Shown piece after piece: positions 11,561 to 22,777 of a DNA stretch of 64,000 nt. The DNA comes from Leptodactylus fallax. Its lineage: Eukaryota; Chordata; Amphibia; Anura; Leptodactylidae. Location of the stretch: positions 477,001 to 541,000 of the forward strand of contig CAMRHE010000156.1 of assembly GCA_947044405.1 (NCBI GenBank), given 5' to 3'. Each line of letters opens with the position of its first letter. Position 1 is the first letter of the stretch. Made by a program: the position numbers and the translations under genes. The notes beneath the pieces were generated by a model that worked only from the letters and a program-made list of their open reading frames with translations, made no database searches and was not told the DNA's origin.

Positions 11561-12420
11561 GTTCTTACAAGGCATAACATTATTCAGTACTATTGTGGCA
11601 AAGCAATATCTGCACGTATCTGTAAAAAAAAGCCTTTTTAAAGGCGTTTATTGTAAGGGGTTTATTCACTGTTCTTACAAGGCATAACGTTATTCAGTAC
11701 TATTGTTCCAAAGAAAACTGAATTATCATCCAATAATATCTGCACTTATCTGTAATAAAGGCCTTTAACGTGGGGAAAGACATAACGACCATATTCGCCA
11801 TTTTGTTACGAGTATAAAGTTGCAGGCAAAATTTTAAAACAGTATTGTCAATAAAAATTCAATAATTCAATAATTCTTAGCGGTTGTCACTTATTTAAAG
11901 GTGTTTTTTAGTGTTAAAACACATAAAAAGGACCATATTCGCCATTTTGTTACCAGTATAAAGTTGCAGGCAATATTATAAAATAGTATTGTCAATAAAA
12001 ATTCAATAATCCAATAATTCTTAGTGTTTATCACTTATTTAAAGGTCTTTTAGTGTCAAAACACATAAAAAGGACCATATTCACCATTTTGTTACCAATA
12101 TAAAGTTGCAGGCCATTTTTCAATACAGTATTGTCAATATTAATTCAATAATTCTTAGCAGTTATCACTTATTTAAAGGTCTTTTTTAGTGTCAAAACAC
12201 ATAAAAAGGACCATATTTGCCATTTTGTTACCAGTATAAAGTTGCAGGTAATATTATGAAACAGTATTGTCAATAAAAATTCAATAATTCAATAATTCTT
12301 ATCGGTTATCACTTATTAAAGTTGTTCATTATGGTGTAAACCAATAAAAAGGACCATATTTGCCATTTTGTTACCAGTATAAAGTTGCAGGCCTTACTGT
12401 AGGGATAGACGTCAGCAGGA
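11561..12420. repeat. Tandem repeats of about 142 bp and about 107 bp inside the hAT element
   Basis: Units starting GACCATATTCGCCATTTTG lie at 11787, 11931, 12073, 12209 and 12352 (period 136-144). Three more follow the retrotransposon at about 17458, 17601 and 17744. A separate unit with AAGGCATAACATTATTCAG recurs near 11565, 11675, 12757 and 12865. No coding sense. Confidence 0.85.
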
Positions 12421-12915
12421 GCTAGGGAAAGATTTAGAAAACATATAGAAGTTCAGGGAAAGAGGCTGAGCCTTAGAACTGTAGGGAAAGCATAGGGAGG
12501 AATTGAGAGAAGAATTTGGGGTGCTTTCAGGCTCATTTACAGCAAGAATTTGCAGCATAATTCACATTGCAGCACTCACTGCCATTATACTGCTGCTCAT
12601 AACTCATATCTGTGTCTTCAAGGTGGAACACAACAATCCTTTTGCAGTGCAGTACAGCAAAAAAAGTGAAATATCATACACTAATATCTGCACATATCTG
12701 TAAACAAAAGCCTTTTTAAAGGCTTTTATTATAAGGGGCTTATTCACTGTTCTTCCAAGGCATAACATTATTCAGTACTATTGTGCCAAAGCCATATATG
12801 CACATATCTGAAAAAAAGCCTTTTTAAAGGTGTTTATTATAAGGGGCTTATTCACTGTTCTTCCAAGGCATAACATTATTCAGCACTATTGTGTCAAAGA
12901 AAACTGAATTATCAT
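12421..12915. other. hAT internal non-coding segment
   Basis: No gene. It holds two more copies of the about 107-bp unit (near 12757 and 12865), up to the retrotransposon target ATCAT (12911-12915). Confidence 0.6.
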
Positions 12916-13773
12916 TGTGAAAGATCCTCAGTGCGCCAACACCGCTTTGGCCCACACCTGAGACTTCTTTACGAAAAAAACCACACTCACTGCCAGTGAG
13001 TGCTGGGTCCACAAGATAAATACAAGACAAGCTTTCTAAATTTTGTATATTTATTAACCCCTAAATGGGTCGGTATTAACATCTAACACATGCAGTTCAG
13101 AACAGATATGCAGATGTATGCAAGCATTAACAGTTACTAGTTACAATATACAGCGCATAAAATAAAAAGGGTATAAAAGTGAAATAATTACTTTACCACA
13201 CATATCCTTGATGTGGCTCTATAGTCCAACACTCACACATAGCATGTGGAGATAACCAGTGGAGGCTCCTAGCAGCAGCATCACAGCATTCCAGCCTGCA
13301 TGCTCATCACAGTATATCCTCAGTAGTCTCATCACAGTATTCTCTTTAGTAGTCTCATCATAGTATTCTCCTGTAGTCTCTTACCTCATCTTTTATACCC
13401 TTGATTACACCACCCAGAATGAGGTCACCGGCGACGGCAAGTCTGATTGATTAACGCAGTCAAGATTCTTTGTAAGGAGATGGGACCAAGTGGAAGGACA
13501 CAATGCCGTCTATATGTTATCAACTATGTCTGATCAATAGCCTAGGCCAAACAATACATGTGTATTTGATCACCCAGGGCTATGTAGGAATTCAATGGAG
13601 CCATTCTGGGATGAATACAAAGCCCTATTGTTACATTGTTGCCACTACTGACAACATACACCTAGGATTAGAGCTACGCACAGTTTGAGTAAATGGAAGT
13701 AAGAGGGAGATATGATACCCAGAGATCAAAATACATCTTTGAGTTATAGCCATATTTAAGTGGAATCATCAAA
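12916..13773 (-). repeat. 3' LTR of the Gmr1-like element
   Basis: Outer end (plus strand) TGTGAAAGATCCTCAG; inner end ...GGAATCATCA next to the polypurine tract. On the minus strand it contains a TATA box GGGTATAAAAG at about 13389-13399 and AATAAA near 13050, in the right order for promoter and polyadenylation. Confidence 0.9.
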
Positions 13774-13789
13774 CCTCCCCCTTTTAGAT
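13774..13789 (-). promoter_or_regulatory. Polypurine tract
   Basis: Minus strand AAAAGGGGGAGG directly before the 3' LTR; the plus-strand primer site for reverse transcription. Confidence 0.75.
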
Positions 13790-16398
13790 GGGGCTTGTAG
13801 GAAGTAGGGGCCTGTGCCCCTCTTCTGAGAGCACCTCTGCCGCTAGCTTCTCATGCTTTGGCCCCAAGGCTCCCCCCACCCCCTCCACCCCCGGGGTCCC
13901 AGCAGACTCCGAGGGTGGTTGAGCGGCACGCGCCTTCAATATGTCCAGACTAGGGTCAGCTTGGACAGCATCTCTGAACTCTTGGCTGGAGTGAGACAAA
14001 AGAGAGGTGCATGTTACATAGCTGCCGGACCCTTCCGGCTCTAGGGTGGGGGAATTTTTCAAGGCGGTCTCAGTAATGCGTCTGAGTGACGGAGGGACCA
14101 GTGCAGAGGCTGGAAGGCTTTCCACCCCTATGGCACTTTGACTGCGGGTAACCACCGCAATACCAGCAGTCCATCCTACATCCGGACCGTCACGGAGAGC
14201 CCAGAGAGACACCGAACCACCTGGTACAACATCCACAGTTTCATGGCAGACATTTGCAATATCATTAACAGCATTGGTTCTATCACACTGAGCTGAAGGG
14301 AGGACTGGCGGACATAGGGACACAGACTGGGGGGGTGAGGCCCCCGCAGATGTGGGCGGGTCTACAGCCCAGTCCTCACTCAGCTCCTTTACACCTACAT
14401 TAATCCCAGAGACAGTAGAATTAGCATTTTCACAGCCTGTAGGAAAGAACTCAGTAAGGGGTTTAGCCTTCCCTTTGGACATGGCAAGTTCATCTACAAC
14501 ATTCACAGGTACAGTTAAAGTAGCATTTTCACAGAATGTATGAGGAGACATTTCAGAGGGAGGGTTACCAGCCCCCTCTGCAGGTAGTCCCACAGGTACA
14601 ATTAAATTAGCATTTTCACAGAATGTATGAGGAGACATTTCAGAGGGAGGGTTATCAGCCCCCTCTGCAGGTAGTCCCACAGGTACAATTAAATTAGCAT
14701 TTTCACAGAATGTATGAGGAGACATTTCAGAGGGAGGGTTACTAGCCCCCTCTGCAGGTAGTCCCACAGTTACACTATCAGACATATCAGCATGGACAGA
14801 CAGCTGATCACAGGGAGCTGGGGTGGCCCCCACCCCATATTGACACATCATAGGCCCCAAATCTGTCCCCAACAGTACATTGGCAGGCAACTCAGACATC
14901 ACTCCCACATTCCGCATTCCTTTCCCTGCACCCCAGTCTAAATGAACACAAGCCATGGGTACAGTAAAACGTTCCAATCCAATACCCCGTAGGGTCAGAG
15001 TTTTCCCGGGAATAATACTGTCTGGGGGGACCAAATCTGGTTGTACCAGCGTAACATCTGGCCCAGTGTCCCGGAATCCCATCACCACTTTGTCCCCCAC
15101 AGTGACCTGTTGACGATTAGCATTAGGCTGGGGCCCCTCCCTCGCAACCAGATACACAGATGGGCCGGCCGCTGTTGTTTGGGGAGCAGGGGGGTTCCTA
15201 GGGTGGTTGGGGTAGTCTCGTTGTAAATGTCCCCTTTGATTACAGGCGTGGCACCGCCTGATCTCTCCCTGGGGCATGAGAGAGGTCGCCGGGGAGCCCA
15301 GAGCTCGAGGGGCAGGGGACGTATAGGAAACACCCGGGACAGATTGTGTCTTACCCCTCCTCCAGCCGTCGCTGGCAGGTTTCCATGGAAACTGGTTGGC
15401 AACATAACGATCCACCATTGCTGCGGCTGTCTCAAGGTCCTTGGGCTCTCGGTCCAGGAGGTATTTTCGCACTTCCTCGGTACAAATGGTCAAGAACTGC
15501 TCTTGAAGCATGAGGTCTGCAAGGCTTTCTTGCGAGGTGACTGACTTGCCCTCCGTCCACTCCCAGAACCACACGCGCAGCTGGGCCGCTGTATCCTCAT
15601 GGCTCTCTGAAGGCTTTTTCTGCAGGCCTCAGAACCTTCGTCGGTACAGCTCGGCATGAGTTGGTATCTCCGGATCAGCGCTGCTTTAACGGACTCATAG
15701 TCCTGGTCAACTGGCAAATTGGCGTAAGTGTCCAGGGCTTTTCCCCTCAACCGAGGAGCCAGGTAACGGACCCAATCCGTCTGTGGTAGCTGATACTGCT
15801 TACACACTCTCTCAAAGGCCCGCAAGAACAAGTCCAAATCCCCGTTTGTTTCAAGGATTGGAAAATCCTCGGATTGGAACCTTGGTACTTGAGCTTCTGG
15901 AGTGCGTGCAGTGACAGACGGTGCCTGCTGGGAGAGCTCCATTCTTTTGAGCTCAAGCTGATACTGCTGCTCAGCCTGCCGTTCTGCTGCCTCACGATCA
16001 GCCTGCCGTTCTGCGGCCTGCCGTTCGTGTTCTGCAGCTTCCTGAAAGCGGCACATCACCTGCAGGTATATGTTAGGGTCACTGGTGCCTACTTGCTGCA
16101 GGGCCGTTTGCCAGTATGAAGCCATTCCCCCCACACGGCTGGGGCTACTGGTCCCTCCTGGTGAAGTAATCCTTGGGACAGGGCTGCTTGCCGCACTTCC
16201 TGGCCTAGCCCCAAAATCAGGACTCTGCTCGACCCCCTGCATGGCTGTGGCTGCCTCCATTTCAGCCATACGCTCAGGATCTCCAAAAGCCTGGTTCTGT
16301 AGTTCTGGGGCTCTGCTTCTGAGCCCACTAGCCATCCACTGGTATTTGCCAAATAAAAGATAGGATAGAATACAAAGAGTAAGGGAGGGGAACAGCAC
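13784..16398 (-). pseudogene. Gag-protease polyprotein, SCAN-like Gag, fused to post-RNase H tail
   Basis: Two overlapping open frames (16398-15490 and 15574-13784). Gag has a charged coiled coil rich in ERQAAERQ repeats (about residues 120-150), a capsid-like region (LDLFLRAFERVCKQYQL) and a SCAN-like end (EEVRKYLLDREPKDLETA). A zinc knuckle follows, CHACNQRGHLQRDYP, with the last Cys changed to Tyr. Protease motif FRDTGPDVTLV and later NVLLGTDLG are present. After a spacer with 87-bp repeats comes the pre-integrase linker (FRDAVQADPSLDILKA), which runs in frame into a tail with no integrase, RT or RNase H. A frameshift near 15655 and a TGA near 15634 separate the two frames. Matching tails follow RNase H in the element at 53044, which dates the deletion as internal. 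Confidence 0.82.
14523..14783 (-). repeat. 87-bp in-frame tandem repeat (29 residues), three units
   Basis: Units begin at 14523, 14610 and 14697 (GCATTTTCACAGAATG) and encode GLPAEGAxNPPSEM plus SPHTFCENANL. A more diverged trace lies near 14426. The length is a multiple of three, so the frame is kept. Confidence 0.92.
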
Positions 16399-16516
16399 TG
16401 TATCAAACTTTCACTGTATCTTAATGCTTGCTTTAATACCGAGCTTGTCTCATAGGATTACCACAATCCCCAGCGTCTGAGTGATAAAGGTCACCAACAC
16501 ACGCTGTTTATCTTAA

Positions 16517-16536
16517 GGATCCCACTGCTGCCACCA
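16517..16536 (-). promoter_or_regulatory. Primer-binding site
   Basis: Minus strand TGGTGGCAGCAGTGGGATCC, one base after the 5' LTR. It resembles the 3' end complement of a tRNA, possibly leucine; the tRNA identity is a guess. Confidence 0.6.
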
Positions 16537-16537
16537 A

Positions 16538-17395
16538 TGTGAAAGATCCTCAGTGCGCCAACACCGCTTTGGCCCACACGTGAGACTTCTTTACGAAAAA
16601 AACCACACTCACTTCCAGTGAGTGCTGGGTCCACAAGATAAATACAAGACAAGCTTTCTAAATTTTGTATATTTATTAACCCCTAAATGGGTCGGTATTA
16701 ACATCTAACACATGCAGTTCAGAACAGATATGCAGATGTATGCAAGCATTAACAGTTACTAGTTACAATATACAGCGCATAAAATAAAAAGGGTATAAAA
16801 GTGAAATAATTACTTTACCACACATATCCTTGATGTGGCTCTATAGTCCAACACTCACACATAGCATGTGGAGATAACCAGTGGAGGCTCCTAGCAGCAG
16901 CATCACAGCATTCCAGCCTGCATGCTCATCACAGTATATCCTCAGTAGTCTCATCACAGTATTCTCTTTAGTAGTCTCATCATAGTATTCTCCTGTAGTC
17001 TCTTACCTCATCTTTTATACCCTTGATTACACCACCCAGAATGAGGTCACCGGCGACGGCAAGTCTGATTGATTAACGCAGTCAAGATTCTTTGTAAGGA
17101 GATGGGACCAAGTGGAAGGACACAATGCCGTCTATATGTTATCAACCATGTCTGATCAATAGCCTAGGCCAAACAATACATGTGTATTTGATCACCCAGG
17201 GCTATGTAGGAATTCAATGGAGCCATTCTGGGATGAATACAAAGCCCTATTGTTACATTGTTGCCTCTACTGACAACATACACCTAGGATTAGAGCTACG
17301 CACAGCTTGAGTAAATGGAAGTAAGAGGGAGATACGATACCCAGAGATCAAAATACATCTTTGAGTTATAGCCATATTTAAGTGGAATCATCACA
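16538..17395 (-). repeat. 5' LTR of the Gmr1-like element
   Basis: Same 856-bp sequence as 12916-13771. It reads TGTGATGATTCC on the minus strand at its outer end and carries the same TATA box (about 17011-17021). Confidence 0.9.
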
Positions 17396-17770
17396 ATCAT
17401 CCAATAATATCTGCACTTATCTTTAATAAACGCCTTTAACGTGGGGAAAGACATAACAACCATAATCACCATTTTGTTACCAGTATAAAGTTGCAGGCCA
17501 TTTTTCAATACAGTATTGTCAATAATAATTCAAGAATTCAAGAATTCTTAGTGGTTATCACTTATTTAAAGGTATTCATTAGTGTCTAAACCATAAAAAG
17601 GACCATATTTGCCATTTTGTTACCAGTATAAAGTTGCAGGACATTTTTAAAAACAGAATTGTCAATAATAATTCAATAATTCAATAATTCTTTGCAGTTA
17701 TCACTTATTTAAAGGTGTTTATTAGTGTCAAAACCCATAAGGAGGACCATATTTGCCATTTTGTTCCCAT
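17396..17770. repeat. Continuation of the hAT 142-bp tandem repeat
   Basis: Starts with the target duplication ATCAT, then CCAATAATATCTGCAC as at 11740. Three units of about 143 bp follow. Confidence 0.85.
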
Positions 17771-18501
17771 TATGCTAATGTAGCCGATAATGCTCCTGCC
17801 ACCCCCACCGCCTCCCACAGCTGCCATGCCAGTGCAAGTTAAGCTCTCAGGGCCCCCCCCCCCCCCGGTCAGAAATGCAAGAGGATAGACGATGGCGCAG
17901 ATAGCAGCCAACTTACTACATAGGATATCTTTATAGTAGTTCAGTTTGTCCTCCCTCTCAGCGCGTGTAAAAAAGGCCCCCATTTTTCCCCGGTAGCGAG
18001 GGCCTAACATGGTGGCGAGCCAGTAGTCATCGCTCTGCTGAATGGTGACAGTTTGACTGTCACTGTGCAAGGAAGTCAGCATGCTTCGGGCCATTTGCGC
18101 AAGTGACTCCAAGGGACTCCCTGGATCCATCTCCGCTGCATACTGTCAATGGTGTGTCTGGGTCATCTGCCTCATCATCCTCATCTCCCTCTGGCTGTTC
18201 TGGTTGCTCCTGTTCCTCCTCTCCACCCATTTGGCTACACATTGTTTGTGCTCCAATGTCCTCCTCATCCTCCTCCTCCAGTTCAGCCCCCACAGGGCTC
18301 ATGTGGCCTTGAGATGTAGACGCCACATCTCCAGTCCCCTGACCAGTCAGATTGAAAAGCATATTTTCCAGGATGTGAATCAGTGGAATGACGTTGTTCA
18401 TCCCATAGTCCTGGCGACTGACTAACAAAGTGGCCTCCTCAAAGGGAATGAGCAAACGGCAGGTGTCGCGCATGAGCTGCCACTGGCTAATGTTAAAGTT
18501 A
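17771..18501 (-). pseudogene. hAT transposase C-terminal half, frameshifted
   Basis: Minus-strand frames 18473-18060 and 18130-17705 overlap. Together they show the hAT C-terminal pattern: LMRDTCRLLIPFEEATLLVS, an insert very rich in acidic residues, then YWLATMLGPRYRGKMGAFF. Such regions form the end of the RNase H-like catalytic domain and dimerisation segment. The N-terminal part is absent: the sequence is cut by the Tc1 at 18502. A C-run at 17856 and an early stop also damage it. Confidence 0.7.
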
Positions 18502-19113
18502 CAGTTGTGCTAAAGGCACAGGAAACTTAATCAAAGTTGAAGGAAAGATGAATGCAGCACGTTATCAGCAAATACTGGAGGCAAATTTGCACTCATCAGC
18601 CAGGAAGCTGCGCATAGGACGCACCTGGACGTTCCAACATGACAATGATCCAAAACACAAGGCCAAGTTGACCTGTCATTGGCTACAGCAGAAGAAAGTG
18701 AAGGTTCTGGAGTGGACATCTCAGTTTCCTGACCTCAATATCATTGAGCCACTCTGGGGAGATCTCAAATGCGCAGTACATGCAAGACAGCCCAGGAATT
18801 TACAGGAACTGGAGACTTTTTGCCAAGAAGAATAGGCAGTTTTACCATGTGAGAAAATAAGGAGCCTCATCCACAACTACCACAAAAGACTTCAAACTGT
18901 CATTGATGTTAGAGAGGGCAATACACGGTATTAAGAACTGGGGTATATGAACTTTTGAACAGGGTCATTTTGATGTTTTTGGTTGTCATTATGATTTAAA
19001 ATGAGAAAACACAGAAGCTTGACAAATTCCATGTTATCATTCATATTCTCTGAAAAAAGGCCAAAAAAACAGAAAATCTGCTGGGGGATTTTGTAAACTT
19101 TTTAGCACAACTG
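18502..19113 (+). mobile_element. Tc1/mariner family C, internally deleted
   Basis: Flanked by TA on both sides (18500-18501, 19114-19115). Left end CAGTTGTGCTAAA and right end TTTAGCACAACTG are inverted copies. After 13 bp of left end the element jumps into the transposase, so most of the 5' terminal repeat and the DNA-binding domains are gone. At 612 bp it is MITE-sized. It interrupts the hAT copy. Confidence 0.88.
18520..18940 (+). pseudogene. Tc1 transposase family C, C-terminal part
   Basis: Catalytic-domain part starting about VEGKMNAARYQQILEANL, with the second catalytic Asp in HDNDPKHKAK and the Glu region in DLNIIEPLWGDL. A TAG replaces Trp at about 18835. The first Asp and the DNA-binding domain are missing. 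Confidence 0.85.
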
Positions 19114-19235
19114 TATGTCTATTGAATTCTAGCATTAATCTGTCTGCTAAATTGCTTGATTCTCTAGTTCTAGTTCTCTAGTTCTATTGCTAGAATTCCT
19201 AGTGCTTTTACTGAATGGTACTGCCTATAGTCTAT
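19114..19235. other. Short spacer
   Basis: AT-rich, with TCTAGTTCTAG-like direct repeats. No gene seen. Confidence 0.4.
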
Positions 19236-19483
19236 TGTGAACCGAGAACAAGGCAGGTGGTTTGGACTCTGCAACCAGAAATGAACGCACACGCGGTAGT
19301 TAAGTTCAAGAAAAAGATATATATTTACTATAAATTAATAAAGGCTAGTTAAAGGTAAAATGACAGGGATAAAGACAAGCAAAATATACAATATAGCATG
19401 AACAATATCAAGGCAAATTCTGCAATGGTTTGTACTTTTACTCTGTCCACTTCTGCAGTATGGACACCGAATGAACAATATAC

Positions 19484-22400
19484 CCAAAATAAATAAATAA
19501 ATAAATAATAGTCCTTTAATAGTCCCACAATGGGGAAATTCAGTGTGTTACAGCAGCAAAGATAAGATAAGCAGATACAAATACAACATGTACAGGAATG
19601 TTCCAAGGTAAGAGGCATTACATTGATAGCAGACAGACAGATAGGAAGTAGCAGAGGAGGGGGGGGAGTTAACAGGCAGAAAGATATTTCAGTTCTCTGT
19701 GTGTAATGATCTCCGCTTAGGTCGGTGTTGGTTGTACAGCCTAACCGCGGTGGGGAGGAAAGACTTCCGATAGCGCTCCTTCTCACACTTAGGGTGGAGA
19801 AGTCGGTCACTGACAGTACTGCCCAGCGCGATCACATTCTCATGCATGGGATGGGACTTCTTCTTCTGCATGGAGCTCACCACGGACAGTATCCTTTTGT
19901 CACCCACCACCTGCACTGGGTCCAGTGGGCTCCCCAGGACAGAGCTGGCCCTTCTAATCAGCTTGTCAAGTTTATTTCTGTCCCTAGTTGATATATTGCT
20001 CCCCCAGCAGGCCACTCCAAAGAAGATGGCTGATGCCACTACCGAGTTGAAGAAAGTCCTAAGAAGTGCCCCTGGATTCCAAAGGCTCTCAGCTTCCTAA
20101 GCAGGTAGAGCCTGCTGTGGCCCTTCCTGTACAGGGCCTCCATATGATCTGCCCAGTCCAGCTTATTATTAAGGAGCAAACCCAGGTACTTATAGGTGTT
20201 CACAATCTCGATGCCCGTCCCCAGGATGTCCACTGGTTTAGGTGGGCATCTGCCTTTACGGAAGTCCACCACCATCTCCTTGGTCTTCCCCGCGTTAATC
20301 TTCAGGTGGTTCTGCTGGCACCAGTCCACAAAATCCCAGTTCAGTTCTCTGTACTCCCTGTCATCATCGTCTGGGATGAGGCCTACTATTGCAGAGTTGT
20401 CAGAATACTTCTGTAGGTAGCAGCTAGATGAGTTGCACCTAAAATCTGCAGTGTACAGTGTGAAGAGGAAAGGGGCGAGAACCGTACCCTGAGGTGCCCC
20501 CATATTACAGATCACGGTACCTGACACACAGTCTTGGGCTCTCACGTATTGAGGTCGATTTGTGAGGTAGTCTAGGATCCAGTTGGAGAGGTGGTGGTAC
20601 ACTCCAGCAAGGCCCAGCTTGTCCCTCAGTAACCTGGCCTGTATGGTGTTAAAAGAACTGGAGAAATCAAAGAACATTATTTTCACTGTGCTCCCTGTTT
20701 TCTCCAGGTGAGACAGAGCCCTGTGCAGAAGGTGGATGATGGCATCATCTACCCCAATGCCCGGCCGATAAGCAAACTGGAGAGGGTCCATAGCGGGGCT
20801 CACTAGAGGGTGTAGATGTGTGAGAACCAATCTCTCTAAGATCTTCATCAGGTGGGATGTCAGTGCTACAGGTCTGTAGTCATTGAGGTCCATAGGGTGA
20901 GGTTTCTTTGGAACTGGTACCACACAAGAAGATTTCCATAATTCAGGGACTATTTCCTGCCTCAGGCTCATATTATACATATATGTAATTATACCACACA
21001 GCTGGTCCCCACAAGTCTTAATTAGCCTTGCACTGATGTCATCTGGCCCTGCGGCTTTCCTTGCCTTGATCTTTTTCATCTCCTTCCTCACCTGGGCCCG
21101 TGTGAAGATCAGACTGTGGTCAGATAAAGACGTATTTCTGGATTTACTGGTCTGTTGGGAAGTAGCCGCATGGGGTGAAGTCATTGTGGTGGGGGGAGCT
21201 GAAGGACATGCTGGGGTGGGAGGAGCTGGTGTGTGATCAAATCTGTTGAAGAATAGGTTTAGTTCATTAAGCCAATTAACATCTGCCTCAATCTGGCAGA
21301 CAGACTGTTTATGACCTGAAATTGACTTAAGCCCCTCCCAGACCTCCCTTATGTCTTTTCTTTCCATTTGCTTTTCCATCTTTTCCTTATAATTGGCTTT
21401 TCCCTGCCTGATTTGATGCCTCAGCTCCTTTTGTACTTCCCTCAACCCCTCCTTATCTCTTGTCCTGAATGCCATCTTTTTCTCCTTAAGTAGTGTTTTT
21501 ATATCAGAGTTAATCCATGGTTTGTTGTTGGAGAAGCACCTCACCACTTTTGTGGGTACTGTGTTGTCCACACAAAAATTAATGTAGTCCGTTATGCAGT
21601 GTGTGAGTCCTTCTATATCTACTCCATAAGAATCCTGCAGAACTTCCCATGCAGTTGTGTCAAAACAATCCCTCAGAGCCTCATCACTCTCCTCGGACCA
21701 TATCCTCACTGTGCGAGTGACAGCTGGTACTCTACGAACAAGTGGCTTGTACACAGGTCGGAGATGCACTAGGCTGTGATCCGATCTTCCCAGGGGCGGT
21801 AGGGCTGATGAGTTATATGCCTCCCTCGCATTGGCAAAGAACAAGTCCAGTGTTTTGTTGTCTCTTGTGTGGCAGGTTACATACTGTGTGAAACTGGGCA
21901 GTGTGGATGATGGAGAGGCATGGTTGAAATCACCCGACACAAGAAAGAGAGCCTGGGGGTGTTTCAACTGTAAATGGCTCAGCGTGGCTTGTAGGACCTT
22001 GCAGACAGCATCAGCTTTCGCAGAGGGGGGGACATATGCAGCTATCACGATGACATGCGATAGTTCCCTTGGTAGATAGAAAGGTCTCATGCTCACAGCT
22101 AATAGTTCAATGTCCTTACAGCAAGTTTGCTCCTTAATCACAATGTGCCTAGGATTGCACCATCTATCATTCACAAACATTGCCAGCCCTCCTCCTTTCC
22201 TCTTACCGCTCTCCCTTGTCCTGTCTTCCCGAAGGAGTTTAAAACCATCCAAGGAGACCAGAGGGTCAGGAGTAACTTTAGTGAGCCAAGTCTCTGTAAG
22301 TAGCATCATGCTACACACCCGAAACTCCTGATGATGCCTGGTGAGCACTGTTAGTTCGTCCATCTTGTTTGCAAGAGATCTCACATTGCCCATAATTATG

Positions 22401-22777
22401 GAGGGAAGAGGTGGTCTGAAACGTCTCTTTTTAATCCTCTGAAGAGTTCCAGCTCTGCACTCCCTCCCCCGCTTTTCCTTTCTCCAGAGCTCTCGGGGGA
22501 TGTGTGGGCAAATGGTAAGCAGCCCTGCTGTGTCTCTAAGCTGCAAAAGTTTCTCCCTGGAGTAGACAAAATAATTGTCTGCAGGCACAAAAGTTCCCAT
22601 TTCAAGCAGAACAAAAAGACAGATAAAAACAAAAAAGTATCACAAAGGTCCAATTCCAAGTCTTTGTGTGTTTCTTCATAGTGCAAAGTCACTAAAGTAG
22701 AGAGATAAAAAACAAGACAAAGAAAGAAAAATAAGAGAGAGACTCAGAGCCACTCCAGCGGCGCCATCTTGGGAAAA
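19484..22777 (-). mobile_element. L2/CR1-clade LINE, about 3.3 kb, near full length
   Basis: The 5' end (minus strand) has the AAGATGGCGCCGCTGGAG promoter-like start seen in such LINEs. The 3' end has the tail TTTCCCCATTGTGGGAC then a TTAT microsatellite (19484-19508). One long open frame occupies most of it. It is inserted in an LTR, so it is younger than that LTR. Confidence 0.85.
19689..22600 (-). pseudogene. LINE ORF2: apurinic endonuclease plus reverse transcriptase
   Basis: An 853-residue frame (22600-20039) contains the AP endonuclease (GNVRSLANKMDEL, LLTETWL, VSGDFNHA, GRSDHSL). The reverse transcriptase follows (KARKAAGPDDIS, NDYRPVALTS, LQFAYRPGIGVDDAI, FFDFSSSFNTI, GAPQGTVLAPFLF). 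The catalytic YxDD box reads YSDN at 20396-20407, so the second Asp is Asn (GAC to AAC). A one-base loss in a G run near 20068 shifts the frame. The C-terminal part (FFGVACWGSNI and so on) continues at 20039-19689. The enzyme would nick target DNA and copy its RNA there. This copy should be inactive but has few lesions. Confidence 0.87.

Larger units (their letters stand above)
12916..17395 (-). mobile_element. Gmr1-like Ty3/Gypsy LTR retrotransposon, pol deleted
   Basis: Two LTRs of 856 bp differ at about six positions by eye, so this is a fairly recent insertion. Outer flanks show the 5-bp duplication ATCAT (12911-12915, 17396-17400). A primer-binding-like site and a polypurine tract are present in minus orientation. 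The interior encodes SCAN-like Gag and protease, then goes straight to a tail. Integrase, RT and RNase H are missing. It needs enzymes from another element to move. Confidence 0.88.
11298..18501 (-). mobile_element. hAT element remnant, split by an LTR retrotransposon
   Basis: The left end starts TAGAGATGAGCGAATTCG, a typical amphibian hAT end. It interrupts the sequence homologous to 37512-37694 after ATCACTAT (11290-11297), a plausible one-sided 8-bp target. It contains tandem repeats and, near the right, the transposase C-terminal half. The opposite end is not found: the element stops at the Tc1 inserted at 18502. The retrotransposon 12916-17395 sits inside it. Confidence 0.65.

Noticed and set aside
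17705..17880. Gly-rich frame end (GGGGG) downstream of the hAT part
   Set aside because: Produced by a run of C residues; beyond it no conserved sequence remains.
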